Positions 43,281 to 57,276 of a DNA stretch of 64,000 nucleotides are shown piece by piece; position 1 is the stretch's first letter, and every line of letters starts with the position of its first letter. This stretch comes from Labia minor (lineage: Eukaryota > Arthropoda > Insecta > Dermaptera > Spongiphoridae). The DNA is taken from the NCBI GenBank assembly GCA_963082975.1, contig OY720348.1, forward strand, positions 15,434,078-15,498,077, given 5' to 3'. Under the pieces are notes generated by a model. The model was not told where the DNA came from. It ran no database searches and worked only from the letters and a program-made list of their open reading frames with translations. The translations under genes and the position numbers were made by a program.

Positions 43281-46200
43281 TACGAATATTTACGATAGGT
43301 AATATATAGAGATCTTGTTATACACCTATCCCCCGTTTTACACGGTACTTGTTTTACACGTTTTCGCTTTTACACGGTTTTCCAAATAAGTTTTTTTTTG
43401 TTTTTATCGCACTCTACTAAATGCTACTGTGTACACATCTCATGGGGAATCCCGAGCTTATGTGCTGACTTGCTGCACATGCACACTGTGTCTGTATTTC
43501 TTCGCACAAAATTAAAGTTTTATCTACGGAAAATTGTATTTGAGTGAAAGTTTCAGTTTCAGAAAGATTTAATTTTCCATATTCCAACCTTCGATTCCGA
43601 AAAAAAGAATGAGAGTAATTTCTGATAGTGATGAAGGATAATAAAACACCTTTGGTTTTATTTTTTGTTCTTCTATTTAATGTATTGTAATTAAATAAAA
43701 AAACAGTGTTTCCGTAATATATTACATATTTTAACCTGTCAATGCATTTTATTTTTATTTCTGTGTACACCTAAAAATATTGAAAAAAATCACAACTCTT
43801 AAATAGCAAAATTATGCATTTTCTGCAAGCTTTTCGATTTACACGGTTTTGACTTGAAAATTTTCAATTTTCGATTTACACGTTTTTCTCAGGAACGTAT
43901 CTACCGTGTAAATCGGGGGATAGGTGTATTAACTTCAAATTTAATATAATCAGTCAGATTTATGTGGTAACCTGCATATGACTTTTCAATCGATATATAG
44001 AGTAGTTTAAATCTATATTTGTTTCTATTCTAAAAGTAAATATATTTTTAAAAAAAATGTTTTAACCAATTAAATAATAAAATATTTTAAAAAAAGTATG
44101 TTGAAAAACAAATAATATATTTAAATTATTAAAAAAAAAATTAAATAAAAAACAATAATTTTAAAATTGACATGAAATTGAATTTAAAAAATCTTATTTA
44201 TAAAAGAGGATTTTAAAAACGAATAATAAAAAGAAACGAATTATGGTATAGAAATAATTGAAAAAAAAAAATAAAAAATTAAAAGCGAAATGAACCTGAA
44301 AGGTCGAGCGGAAGGAAAATGGGGGGGGGGAAGGGTCATAAATAAAATAATAAATTGTTTCATACAAAATTTCCTTTTTTTATCGTTAGGGAAAAAAATG
44401 GCTATTATATTTTATTTATTTATTTATTTATGAATGTATTTATGGGAAAATGTTGCCAGGTGTCGTTAGCATTTCAATATGAAATATAATAAATTTTAAA
44501 AAATATTTATAATTCACATATTAAACATTTAACAGATATCCATATACGATATAAAGATCTTTAAATTAAAAGGAAAATAACTATAAATACAAACACGTAT
44601 TAGGCCCGATTCACACACAAGTGGCGTATGGCACTGGCGTGGTTCTGGCGTGGAACAGGTTTGTTAATGTAATTGCATTAGCTTATGACTCAATACCCAC
44701 AGATATGGCGTGTTGGAGGCGTGGAAAATGGCACAAGACCACTCCACTCCGACGCCACCGGTGGCTCGTAGGACTAGCACGCCACTTCTAGACCATTTCA
44801 TTATTCATTTGGAGTGGTCTTCGTGCCATTTTCCACGCCTCCAACACGCCATATCTGTGGGTATTGAGTCATAAGCTAATGCAATTACATTAACAAACCT
44901 GTTCCACGCCAGAACCACGCCAGTGCCATACGCCACTTGTGTGTGAATCGGGCCTTAGGTAATAACAGTTCAAGACACATACAAACATACATATATACTG
45001 ATGATGAATTTCCCTCCATTTCACAGAAACTGGAAGAGAAAAAACCTGAACCAGTTAAGGTAAACAGATATACTTATTTTTAACCAATCATACTTTTAAT
45101 ACTGATACGTGTATATTATATATATATATATATATATAAGATTATTTTTATTAAGGGTTTTCTCTTAAATTATCTATATCTCTACGGAACTCGAAAGTTC
45201 TTAGCCGAAGCAACCACACCCCTCCAAGTATTCCTATTCTGAGCCACAACCTTCCAGTCCCTATCCTCTCCCATTTCTCTCACATCCTTTCCCACATTAT
45301 CCATCCGCCGTGTCCTTGGTCTTCCAAGTGGACGTTTCCCACTCGGCCTCCCTACCAATATATTTTTCGCCATTCTATCTTTTCCCATTCTAGCCACATG
45401 TCCTGCCCATCGCAGACTTCTCAATTTTATAATTCTAACAATATCTGGAGATGCATAGAGGTCATGCAATTCCTCGTTATGCAATCTTCGCCATTCCCCG
45501 GTGACCTCATCTTTCTTTGGTCCATAAATGCTTCGCAGAATCCTATTCCCAAATATTCTAAATCTACTCTCGTCACCTAAGGTCATAGATCATGCCTCAC
45601 ACCCATATAATACAACCGGTTAAAATAAATTATATTAAATATAATAAATTTTAAAAAGTTCATATTTATATTTCACATAGTAAATCTATTAAAAACATTG
45701 ATATAGACATCGTTAAATACACTATAAAATTTAAAAACGAAATATAATATATATATATATATGTAAACACGTATTAGGTAAAAAGTTTACAACACATACA
45801 AACATACATATATACTGATGAATTTACCTCCATTTCACAGAAACTCGAAGAGAAAAAACCTGAACCAGTTAAGGTAAACAGATACACTTGTTTTATCCAA
45901 TAACTTTATTACTGATAGATAAATTTTAAAAAAATATTAATATTTTTCATATTCAAATTTCAAAAATTGATATTTATATTTCACATAGTAAATCTTTCAA
46001 AGGCATTGATTGATAAACATATCATTAAATACACTAAAAAATTTAAAAACGAAATGATATATATGTTTATAAATATAAACACGTATTAGTTATACAAAAT
46101 CGAACACATACAAACATACATATAAACTGATGATCAATTCCCCTCCATTTCACAGAAAAATGAAGAGAAAAAACCTGAACCAGTTAAGGTAAACAGATAT

Positions 46201-46578
46201 ACTTGTTTTTATCCAATTATAACTCTATTACTAATAATAAATTTTAAAAATATATTAGTATTTTTCATATTCAAGTTTTTAAGCCATAGATATACAGATT
46301 TTCTTTCATGCTCGACCAATTTTAATTTAAAAACCCAATGTGGTATCAATAAATAGAAATATCAAGGATATATAAAAAAAAATAAATAAAATTATAAATT
46401 TAAACACGTATTGGGTAATAAGAATAAAACACACATTAAACATACACATATATACTGATGATAAATTTTCCTCCATTTCACAGAAACTGGAAGAGAAAAA
46501 ACCTGAACCAGTTAAGGTAATTTCACTTAATACTCTTTTTATCCAAACATAACTTTACCACTAATACATGTTTTATAT

Positions 46579-46632
<54 letters not shown>

Positions 46633-49600
46633 TTCACTAAAATAAAAAAATATATGAAATATTATAAATATTAAATTTTTTCAAAGACATAAATTTTCCG
46701 ATCTTGGCTCTTACACTATCCATTTTAATTTATACCCAAAATGTTGTATAAATATATTAGCTAATACAAATATAGATATAAACACGTATTGGTAGGTAAG
46801 AATAAAACACACATATACAAACATATATATATATAAACTGATGATGAATTTCACTCCATTTCACAGAAACAGGAAGAGAAAAAGTCTGAACCAGTTAAGG
46901 TAATTAGATTACTTATTTGTATCCAATCATACCTTTAATACTAATACGTGCTTTTTTATAATTTTTTATATAAACGTATACTATTCCTTTTTTAATTTAA
47001 TTGTCATTTATATTTATTTTATAAATATAAATTATTATAAGTTTTTAAAAAATATTATATTTCACAAATTAGATATTTAAAATATATAGATATAGAGATC
47101 TTTAAATTAAAACAAAATGTAGTATAAATAAATACAAATATAAATATAATCACGTATTAGATAATAAAAAAACCATACATACAAACATACATATATACTG
47201 ACGATAATTTCCCTCATGATTTCACAGAAAACGGAAGAGAAAAAAACTGAACCAGTTAAGGTAAATAGATTCACCTGTTTCAATACGATCATACCTTCAA
47301 AACTAATACGTTTTCGTTTATCATAATAATTAATATATACGATAAATAAAAAAAAATTAACATAACAAAGAACATAAAAACAATTTCACTTTATCGTTCT
47401 AATTTTTTATTTTAATTTATATATTACCATCTTTAAATAAATTTTATATTCACTACAATTTTTAACTCCCACAAAAGAAAAATTTTACAATGTTTTTGTT
47501 AAAAATTTTATTAATCAATGTTGATCAACATTGATAATTTTCCAATTCCTTCCAATTTCATTTAAATTTTAAAATATTCTCTCTAATATTTTTATGAAAA
47601 TTTTTCGATTATTAATTAATTATATAAAATCTAATAAATAAATTCATTTTTAATTAAAATTTTTAATATTAGTTGTTTAAATAAAGACAAACATCCAGAT
47701 CATTTTTCAAGCCTCGTCAAATTTTATTTAAAAAAAAATTGTAGTGAAAATAAATTAAAAAATATAAATAATATAAACATAAACACGTATTAGGCAATAA
47801 CATAACTCTTAATATATTAAATTTTAGGCATTTTATATCGTCAAATATTATATAATTTTAATATATAAATAAATACATTTAAATAAATTATTTTTTTGAT
47901 AATCCAATAATATATTTCTTAAATAGATTTTTGCTCTCTTGGTTTATTTTAATTGTTTTAATTTGATTATTTTTCTTAAAAATTGATTTACTAAATTATA
48001 TCAATATTTTCAAAAATATTGCATAATGAATTTTCTAAATTAATAAAATTTTACACCGTTTTACCGATCACCAAGTTGGCCATATTTCCCATGTATATTT
48101 TTTCATACAAGAAATTAAACTTTTTCGATTTTGTCCTAAATCACCAATAATAACAATTAATGTTGCCGACTGATTATAAATTCTAAATTCTATAAAATAT
48201 ATTATCCAATTTTATATAAACATAGATAAATAAATATACAGACAGGATAGTCTGTCGGTATTTGTCATTTAAATATAAAAGACTATTATGTGGGTGATTT
48301 ATAAATAAAAGACCTAAAAGTTGAGAAACACTAATTAATAAGAAAATAAAATAAAATTAGATTGTTACATAATATTATTAAGTTAAAGTAAAACGAGTTG
48401 TTGCCTTTAATTAATTATTATTTTTTAATTACTAATTTTTTCATTTATATTTACGTATATAAATCTATCATTTGAAGTAGATTTTCTAGACATATTTAAC
48501 GACACAAAAATAATTTATATATATATATATATATATATAGGTTATTTAATTTTTGAACAAATATAAAATTAATAAAATAATAATCCAAAATCACACACAA
48601 CTTTTTTAAATAAAAACACATATGTAAATACATATACAATACACTACACTTTATAACAGTTGTATTAAATTATTTTTGAATATAAATTTGAATAGCATTA
48701 CTTGTTGTACATGAAAGTGGGTAGCCTGTATTACCCAGGAAGTATGTACTGCCCGATATCCATAATGGATTTCTTCTTTCACCCGGAAACATGAACATAT
48801 GAAAATATGTATATTAATATGTATATATAATATTCAAAATGAATAACTTTAAATTACTTCATTTTTTAAAGAAGTTCTATATTTCTTATTTTCCTTAAGA
48901 AACAAGTTTAAAAAAGCCCAGTATTGCATATATTTGTACATTACATTGTAATTAAAAACATATGTTTGTTAATGTTTATAAACTCCTTGTGATTAATATT
49001 GATAAATTTAACTGACGAAACCTATGTACTTGTTTAACTACCGAATTCTTCACTAACGATCGCCCTTCCTAGATCCGTCGGTACAACCCGATGGAATATA
49101 GACCTAGTAGCTCGGAGGAGGAGGAGGAGGAAGAATCGGAGGTCGACACTTTCGATGAAACGCTACTCAAGGTGAGAGTCCATATGTCTAGGTTTTGCTT
49201 TGCTGACATTGCTTTCTTTGATCATAAACGGTATTGTACTCTTATTGCTCAAACTTGTATTCCTATTACTCGTATTAAAACTATTACTCTTATGATGATC
49301 ATCAATCCTACATAGAGGCTCATCCCCCTGAACCACCTTAGTGGTGTAAGGTAATTTTATTAAATGAATGTATGGAATCTTTTCATTTAATTCATTCCGA
49401 ACAGCCTATTATTAGATCCCCTATTCTGATTTTTAATTTATTTTTAGATTGTAATTTTATCACTTATTATTTATATGTTTTAAAGGGAAACATAAATCTT
49501 TAGTTAACATTTATATAATTCATTATTTACTTAAAATTGTAATATACTTCTTTTGATTGGTTAGTGACGACCGACACCGCAAAACGCTTAATTTGATCTG

Positions 49601-51292
49601 ACTTCAATTTTACAAAAAAAAAAAAATAATAATAAAATCATTATTTTTTATCGTTGACATCTTGACAAGATGCAATTCTGTAGATTAATTATAAAACAAC
49701 ACAAAATTGTTCCCAATAGATAGAAATAACATTTTTATTTAATACGAGTATATGCACAATGCTTTAAATATAAAGCTTATACACAATAAATAAATAATAA
49801 ATAGTAGTTTTTTTGTTCAATATGGCTTATTATTATTGGCTCTTTTTTATTTATCTCTCTACAAATTATAATTATCAATGAAGAATAATGACATTAATTT
49901 ATGTTAATTTGTTAATTTATTTTTAGAAAATTCTAAATTTACTTTTGAATTAAAATATTAATAAAAATAAAAACTAGTGATTTTACCTAGCGGTGTTAAT
50001 TTCTGGACAGTTTCAATTTCAGATCGAAATGAAAAAGAGCCTTTGTAGTTGAGATTATGTGCTCAAACGCCATCAGCCGCAACAAAAATGCCTTGAATTC
50101 TTGTCTGTCTACTAATAATATTCCAATCTTACCAGCTGATCTATTAAAATAAAAAAACATTGGTTTCTAGCGCTTTTCTTGGCACGTTATGAATGACGGC
50201 CCTTTTGAAATTGCTGTCGCATAATGAGAGAGGAGGTAAAGCGTTTTTGAGGTGAAACTAAAACTCAATTCATATTTTGACAGACTGCTGAGAAGAAGCC
50301 AGGCGTTAAAGTGCCCCAGATAAAAGCACCAGAGGCACCGAAGATCGAGGTGATCCGGGAGAAGACCCCAACCCTTGAATCACGAAAAGCCTCTTTGGCA
50401 CCTGCATCCGGTAACACCAGCCGTAGAGGTTCGCTCATTCCACCCGAGGATCAACCGAGAAGACCCAGTTTGATCATCACTGATGAGGTAACCCATCCAC
50501 TCGAATCGAGAGAGCTTCAAAGTTCTCTTCTGCTAGTATTTAGTAAATTTCGACTTAAGTTTTATCAGAAAATAATATTTTTGGTCTGAAATTAGCTTGA
50601 GTTTTTATTATTTCAATTTGAAGTATCCAATTAAATTTTTAGATTAGTGTATCGTTTGGTATTAGATACTTTGAGAGAACATTTTATGAAAAATGCATAT
50701 GTTCAAAATTAGATAAAATTATAAATTTTTTTCAATCTAATTTCACTAATTAACTAATTTACTATATATATATATATAAATTTATAAATAAAATAAAAAA
50801 AACTTTTGAGATGATATAATATGTTCAAAAATTATAGTTTGTTTGATTACAATAATTTAATTTAATTTTATATAAATAAATAAATAAGATATGAAATTTG
50901 AGTCTTGGCTGAAAAAAGATATTAATAACATTTTCATGTGAAATTTTCAATAAATTGGGAAAAAGTAGGTAAATGTAATAAAATTATAATAATTTAATCC
51001 TTAAATGATCTTGAAAATAAGTAAAGGGTTAAATTATTAAATTTTATTAAATTTATACTTATTTTCAAAATCATTTAAAGTATCAATTACTATAATTTTA
51101 TTAAATTTATCAAACTTGTTTCCAAAATTTTTGAAAATTTTACATTTAAATTATATTAAAATAAGTTAATAAAATTAAATATTTTTATTAATTTTAGTCA
51201 AAAATATATACTTACAAAGTAATAAAAATTTGTAATTATTTTACGGATTGGATTTTTTTCAAAATTAAAAATATTTGAAAATCATAATATGA

Positions 51293-51334
<42 letters not shown>

Positions 51335-54300
51335 TATAATAGATAATATTCTGGTTTCATTTGTCTGTTTTATATATATATATAAATATTTCTTAGACTA
51401 ATTGTTTTGAGGTGAAAGTAGATATAGAAATTTGCTACTTATATCATTTTTCAACAGCTAAACCCTTTGAGATGAAAATTTTATTAAACCAATTTGGAAT
51501 AAATTTAATTAATTTTTCTGACATTTTTCATATTATGTTCAACCTCAAATATAGACAAGTATTTGCCAATGTATAAAGCTTAAATTTTTTTAATTTGAAT
51601 ATTATCAGATTCGTTGAAATCTTTCTTTTTTAGTATTTTATCCACTTTTTGGTGAATCTCTCAACCTTATATCTAATATAATATATTTATTAAGATATCA
51701 ATATTTATAACCATTGTATGGTTTGAGCATTTTCGCTTTTCTCTTATATACCAAGTTTGATTTTATAAATTAATCCATTTCAGGATACTAGTTTTATTGG
51801 ATGTGCTTGCTGAAATGACGCTCATTCACTTCACCTGAAAATCAAGTTAATTTTTTAATCTGCCCTACTGCTGCCAGCTGTCAGAGAGAGAGAGAGAGCT
51901 ATCCATTGATTTTTTACTTTTCTCTTCCTTCATTTTAATTTGTTTAAAAATGATGCCATCACTTTTATTTAATATATCTAATTCTAAACTATAATCAAAT
52001 TTATCAGATTCTAAAGACATAATCTATGTGCCTATGACATAACAGCTTTGACTTGAGCCTTCATGCATTTTTCGCTTTTTATTTACAGGAACGTGGCTCT
52101 CCTTTCATTTGGCTACCTTGGCTACACAACTTAAAGATTAATTTTTTTTATCTGACTCTCTTCATTCTTTGGTCATAATTAATCAAATAATTTTACAGCA
52201 TAGTGTCTTTCGTAAATATCAACATACATACATTTTTATAACACTTACTCTATTAACGAATGATCTAACCAATATTTACTCAGACAGTAGTATTTCAAAT
52301 CCTTTGGCTAATGGATAAAAATGTTCTTTGTTTGTGAATGAAATAAACGCTTTAGAATTGAAAATAAAATTAAAGAACTCTTCTTCTCTAAGAATAAATA
52401 CATGCAAGGTTATTGTATAAAGGAGGTCTGACTTATTTTTATTAACATCCTGTTGATACTTTGAATAAATTGAAATTTTATATATATTCTGATATACGGT
52501 TCTGAACTTAATTCGACAATAAATTTTTTATTTATAAATTAAGCACGAAGCAATCATTTCATTTCTTTTTTAGACTCTGTAAATTTATGTTTTTATACAT
52601 TGAAAAAGAATGAATTAAATATTCTGCTTTAACATGTAAATAAATATCAAAATCAAACGGGATTTTTATGTTTTATATTCACAATAAATTCCATGATACT
52701 TTATCTCCGCCAGGTGGCAGCATCTATCAAAACCGCCTGGCATATATGCAAACAAAAGACAATTATTATTTTTTTTAGAAAAATAGATATTAATTTATTT
52801 ATATATTTATTTTATATTTAAAATTGATAAATATAATTTTAAAAATTAATATATTTTTATTTTTTTTGACATTTTTGTATTGTTTCTCTAAGTAATGTAG
52901 AAATTTTTCATATACTTGTAAGATGCTTTACTTCTAAAATCATTTTTACATTTTTTTTATATCGACTTTAATAATGTCAAATGAATTGAAATACACACTG
53001 TAAATACACCCAAAAGTGGAATAAAACACATTTCATCTGTTAAATATAAAACAAAACATAATAAAAATGAGAAATAAATAATACTAAACATTTAGTAGTT
53101 GAGTATCAAAGTCATCGCGGACACTATTACACATCATCATTGTGTTGACATTTTTAATAATATCCAACTTCTGCATTTGTTAAATGTTTTTTCTTTTCAT
53201 TTTTTTTAAGAAAAAATAACTTCGTTAGACAAAAAAAGTTTAACTATACTAATAAAATTTTACTTAATTTTTTATTGTAGCTCATAATGAAGACAACCAT
53301 TATATTAAAAGACGGATAGGTATTAAATATATAATTAGTTAGGAATTCCAAAAAAAAATTTTAATTGTCTTAGTTAAAGTTTAGCATTGTGGATTATTCT
53401 AGCCAATTCTCCTTCGAAATTGAACAGTCTCTATTTAGAGAACGTGATTTCTTTTTTTAACTATAATTGTGACTATTTGATTTAAATTGTATATATATTG
53501 TATTTTTTTAAAATGTTTATATTTTTTCATTATAAATTTACAAATTTCATTCAAATTTTTTACAATATTCATTGTAAACATTTCTCTTTTTTCTCAAATT
53601 AAACCTTTAATTAATTAATTTAATTATTAAAGTTAACATAACAACCTTATTACTTTTTTATGAATTTTGTGTCTGTGTAAATTTTGTAAATTTGTATTTT
53701 TTTTTTTTACCTAAACAATAATTGATTTTGAAAAATTCGAATATACTTAATGTGAATAATCATCTATATATTATATTATATAAATATATATATATATATA
53801 TTATATTATATTATATTATATTATATATTATATATTCTTTATATTCCAACAATGAGTAAATATAGTATTTGTAAAATGTATAGTTAACTTTAAAATTTAA
53901 AAATAATTATTATTGAAGTTATTTTTTTACAAAAAGAGAAAAAAATCAATGAAGGCAGAAGGGATAAATACTTTGAAAAAGTGTGATCCGCGTTGAATTT
54001 GATTTGATTAATAATTTAGAAACTAACGCTGGTTGTATCTGCTCGTTTGCCTCGCCCGTAGGAGCATAGGAAACTACGTCCCGGCGAAGTTCAGGATGAC
54101 AGACGGGTAGGTGGTCCATGGAAACGAAGAAATCGTTCAGTACCTTCTAGGCTGGTGGCTTATCGTAGTCGCCGTGTCTTCTATTTTTCCTTGCAGCTTA
54201 CATTCGCTATTTACCACATTCGGTCACCCACTACTATCTACCACCCCATTCCAATACTCACTTATCATCAACCAACACACAAACACATACAAACATTAAA

Positions 54301-54755
54301 TATCATTTTTTTTATTTTTATTATTTCTTATTTTATTATTATTATTATTATTATTACTATTATTATCATTATTATTAATTTTATTATTATTATTGATTTA
54401 TTTTTAATTTTTTTCTCTAGGATTCTCTTCCATACGTTCTGGTTTCTTATGCGTCTTTCGTTTTGTACCCTCGTCTTATAATAATGAATTCCATTTCCTT
54501 CCATTACGCTGCTTCTTTATTTTATTTGCTATTGCTTTTATTTTTCTGCAGGCGGGGAAATTGCGGCCGGGTGAGGTATTAGATCCAAAGGTGAGATTTG
54601 TGTTGTGAATAGCACAAAGCTGACCTTTTGTTGTCTTTAGCAAATAAAAGACATAATTTAATTATCTCATATTTCCGTAAAAATAAATGGGTCAACTAAA
54701 ACATCTGTCTTCAGATTTAACAGCTGTCCCAATTTTTTACGTGTTATGTAAAAAA

Positions 54756-54798
<43 letters not shown>

Positions 54799-57230
54799 AA
54801 TAAAAAACATAAAAAGAAATTTTTTTTTTGGCATAGTTTCATAATATTTTCTTATTTTTTTTTTCTTTGTTTTTTTTACGCAAACTAAATCAATTTCAAT
54901 GGACTCCAAAACACCTCCCTTTCTCTGATCATTCATTTTATTTATTTTTAGTCTTTTGTTTTGGTTCTTTTCTTTTATTTATTTATTTTTTTATTATTTT
55001 ATTTTTTGTATTGTCTAATGTTAAGTTCTTGTCTCTTGTACTGTTCTTGTCATTAGTCTCTTGTTTATTATTTATTTTTATTTATTTATTATTATTATTA
55101 TTATTATGATCATTCTTATATTATTTTTTTCTTTTATTTCATTGCATTTTTGTTTTGTTTTATTTTTTTCTTTGAACAAAATAGAAGAAAGGCCGACCGG
55201 GTCTCGCAGTTGGACTCGATAAGCAGGTTAGGATTCGTAAAACTTCTATGTCCAAATTAATTATCAATGTTTAATTTAATTTCTTTTTCTTTAAAAAAAA
55301 AATGTTTTTTTTTGTGTATATATCAATGTTTCTAATTTCGTGAGATAATAATTTTTCAAACAAAAATAAAAAAAAAATCTTCATGATACAAGAATGGTTT
55401 TACAACCAAATCTTTGTTTCAATATCGGTAGCGTAATTCTATTCAAAAGCTATTCAATATGATCTTGAATTTACTAAATGAATTTTTGTCTTAACCATTC
55501 CTGGATCATGGCAATTCTACAATCACCATACTAATTTCTACTTGTTTATTTAATATATATATACCACTCGAGAAAAATTTCATCTTCAAATTAAATTTTC
55601 TTTCAATTATTACTTGGTAGATTGACACAAAATGATCTGACATGCCTTCATGTTTAATGACAACTTCAAAAGATTTTATAATTCATTTTAATTTTCTATA
55701 CTTTATACTTTTTTATACTAAAGCTTTATAAATATTTAAAAATGTTTGTTATTCCCTAATTCGAATTCTAGATTTCAACATTTTAAAATTTCCTGAGATA
55801 AAAAATATAATTTAAAAGATTGGAGTATTCATTTGGGTATATTTTCTTAATTACAATTAAATCAATTGGAAATGCATTTTCTAATCACTTCCACGCAAGA
55901 GATTAAAACTATATATATGTATATAAATAGTGTATTAGTATAAATGATGTGGTTAGAAAGGGTCTGTTCCACTTTTGGCACTTTTCTTTGAATCTCATTA
56001 AAGCCAAGCGACCATGAATCGGGTTGGGTTAGAGTAGCGTTTCTCAACCTTTTTGGACCAAACGCCCACTTCGTAAGGCCGACTTCATAATTCGCCCCCC
56101 CTATAAATTTTAACAGATAAAAATTGCATGATAATCCCTAATATAAGGTAGGTACACTTGGTGAAACTTAGAGCCAAAGTGAAAAATCGAGTTTCAGAAC
56201 CTGATCGCAAAATCATCTTACCTTTTTTTTTAGAACCATATTGAAAAAATTGAGAAAAAACGGAAATGTTTAAAAGCCTGATCGCAAAATCATCTGACCT
56301 TTTTTTAGAGTTGAAAATAATTTCGCTCTCCAAAATCGTATAGTCAAATAATCGCCACCTTTAAGATGTCGATCGCCCAGGTTGAGAATCACTAGGTTAG
56401 AGGTTCAGGAAAAATGACTTCTATGGTATCTACATATTAGTATGCCAGCCCAAAAAAAAAAACCGATACGAAATGATATGATATATATAATATAATAAAA
56501 AAGAGTTATATTTTATCTAACGTTTTAATAATCAAATTACATTGACGAAGCAATTTAAACTTCATGTGGGCGCTGTTGTCGGGCTATGACAATGCGCCTT
56601 CTTAACCGGTTTCCCGACAACAGCACCCACATGCCACCCTGGCGTTTATTTTTTTCTGTCACTAGTCACTATACATACATAATTATAAAATACACATCAA
56701 CTTATCTAATTATCCTTACTGGCCACTGTTTCAAAACAATTGCGCATGAAGATTACAATAATTCTAGGTATAGAATTACGAATAAAATTTATATATTTAA
56801 ATAATTTTATACATATGTAGAAATGTCATTAATCATGTTTCTGTTGAAATTTCAAATTCGAATTTTTGTTTCGAACCTCATTTCTTTAAATACAATTGAT
56901 ATTTTTAAAAATCATCCTCTTAAACCAACACAATATTTACTTTATTGGAGGTATTACTTCTATAAATAAATATCATTCAAATAAAATTCATATAATTTTT
57001 AATTAACCATTCACTATTAAATGTTTTTAATTTTTAAAATAAATGTAAATAATGAAATGAGTGATTTTGTCATATGTAACTAAATATTTTTAACTTGTGT
57101 GAGGTGGATTGTAGAATTGATTTGCTTTCAGAACAAAACATGACACATAATCTGTATATATGTTATATATTTTGGATAAAGTTCTTACTTTCTTCTTTTA
57201 ATTTTTTCTCACTATTGTTTATGATTTTTG

Positions 57231-57276
<46 letters not shown>

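Larger units (their letters stand above)
39835..47260 (+). repeat. bt: Tandem exon-intron array: 14 copies of a 33-nt PEVK exon
   Basis: Fourteen exons of exactly 33 nt, consensus [11 protein letters not shown], lie in direct order. Each is preceded by the same intron end (ACATACATATATACTGATGA ... TTTCACAG) and followed by the same intron start (GTAAACAGATACACTTGTTT). Basic start-to-start spacing is about 280-480 bp; larger gaps are explained by inserted elements or decayed units. All are phase 0, so each adds 11 residues of Pro/Glu/Val/Lys spacer. The array is the product of duplication of a whole exon plus intron, with variation mainly at codon 2 (P, L, V, I, T, N, Q). Listed exon by exon below. 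Confidence 0.96.

Noticed and set aside
43417..43770. Minus-strand 117-codon frame as a gene
   Set aside because: It is inside a TA-flanked transposon and shows no recognisable transposase or host domain; left as part of the element.
39835..47260. CRISPR-like array
   Set aside because: Regularly spaced 33-nt repeats superficially suggest one, but the repeats are coding exons with splice sites, spacers are homologous introns, and the DNA is animal.
54155..55109. Several open frames rich in Ile, Phe and Leu
   Set aside because: They are translations of (TTA)n and T-rich low-complexity DNA without motifs; they only mimic membrane proteins.
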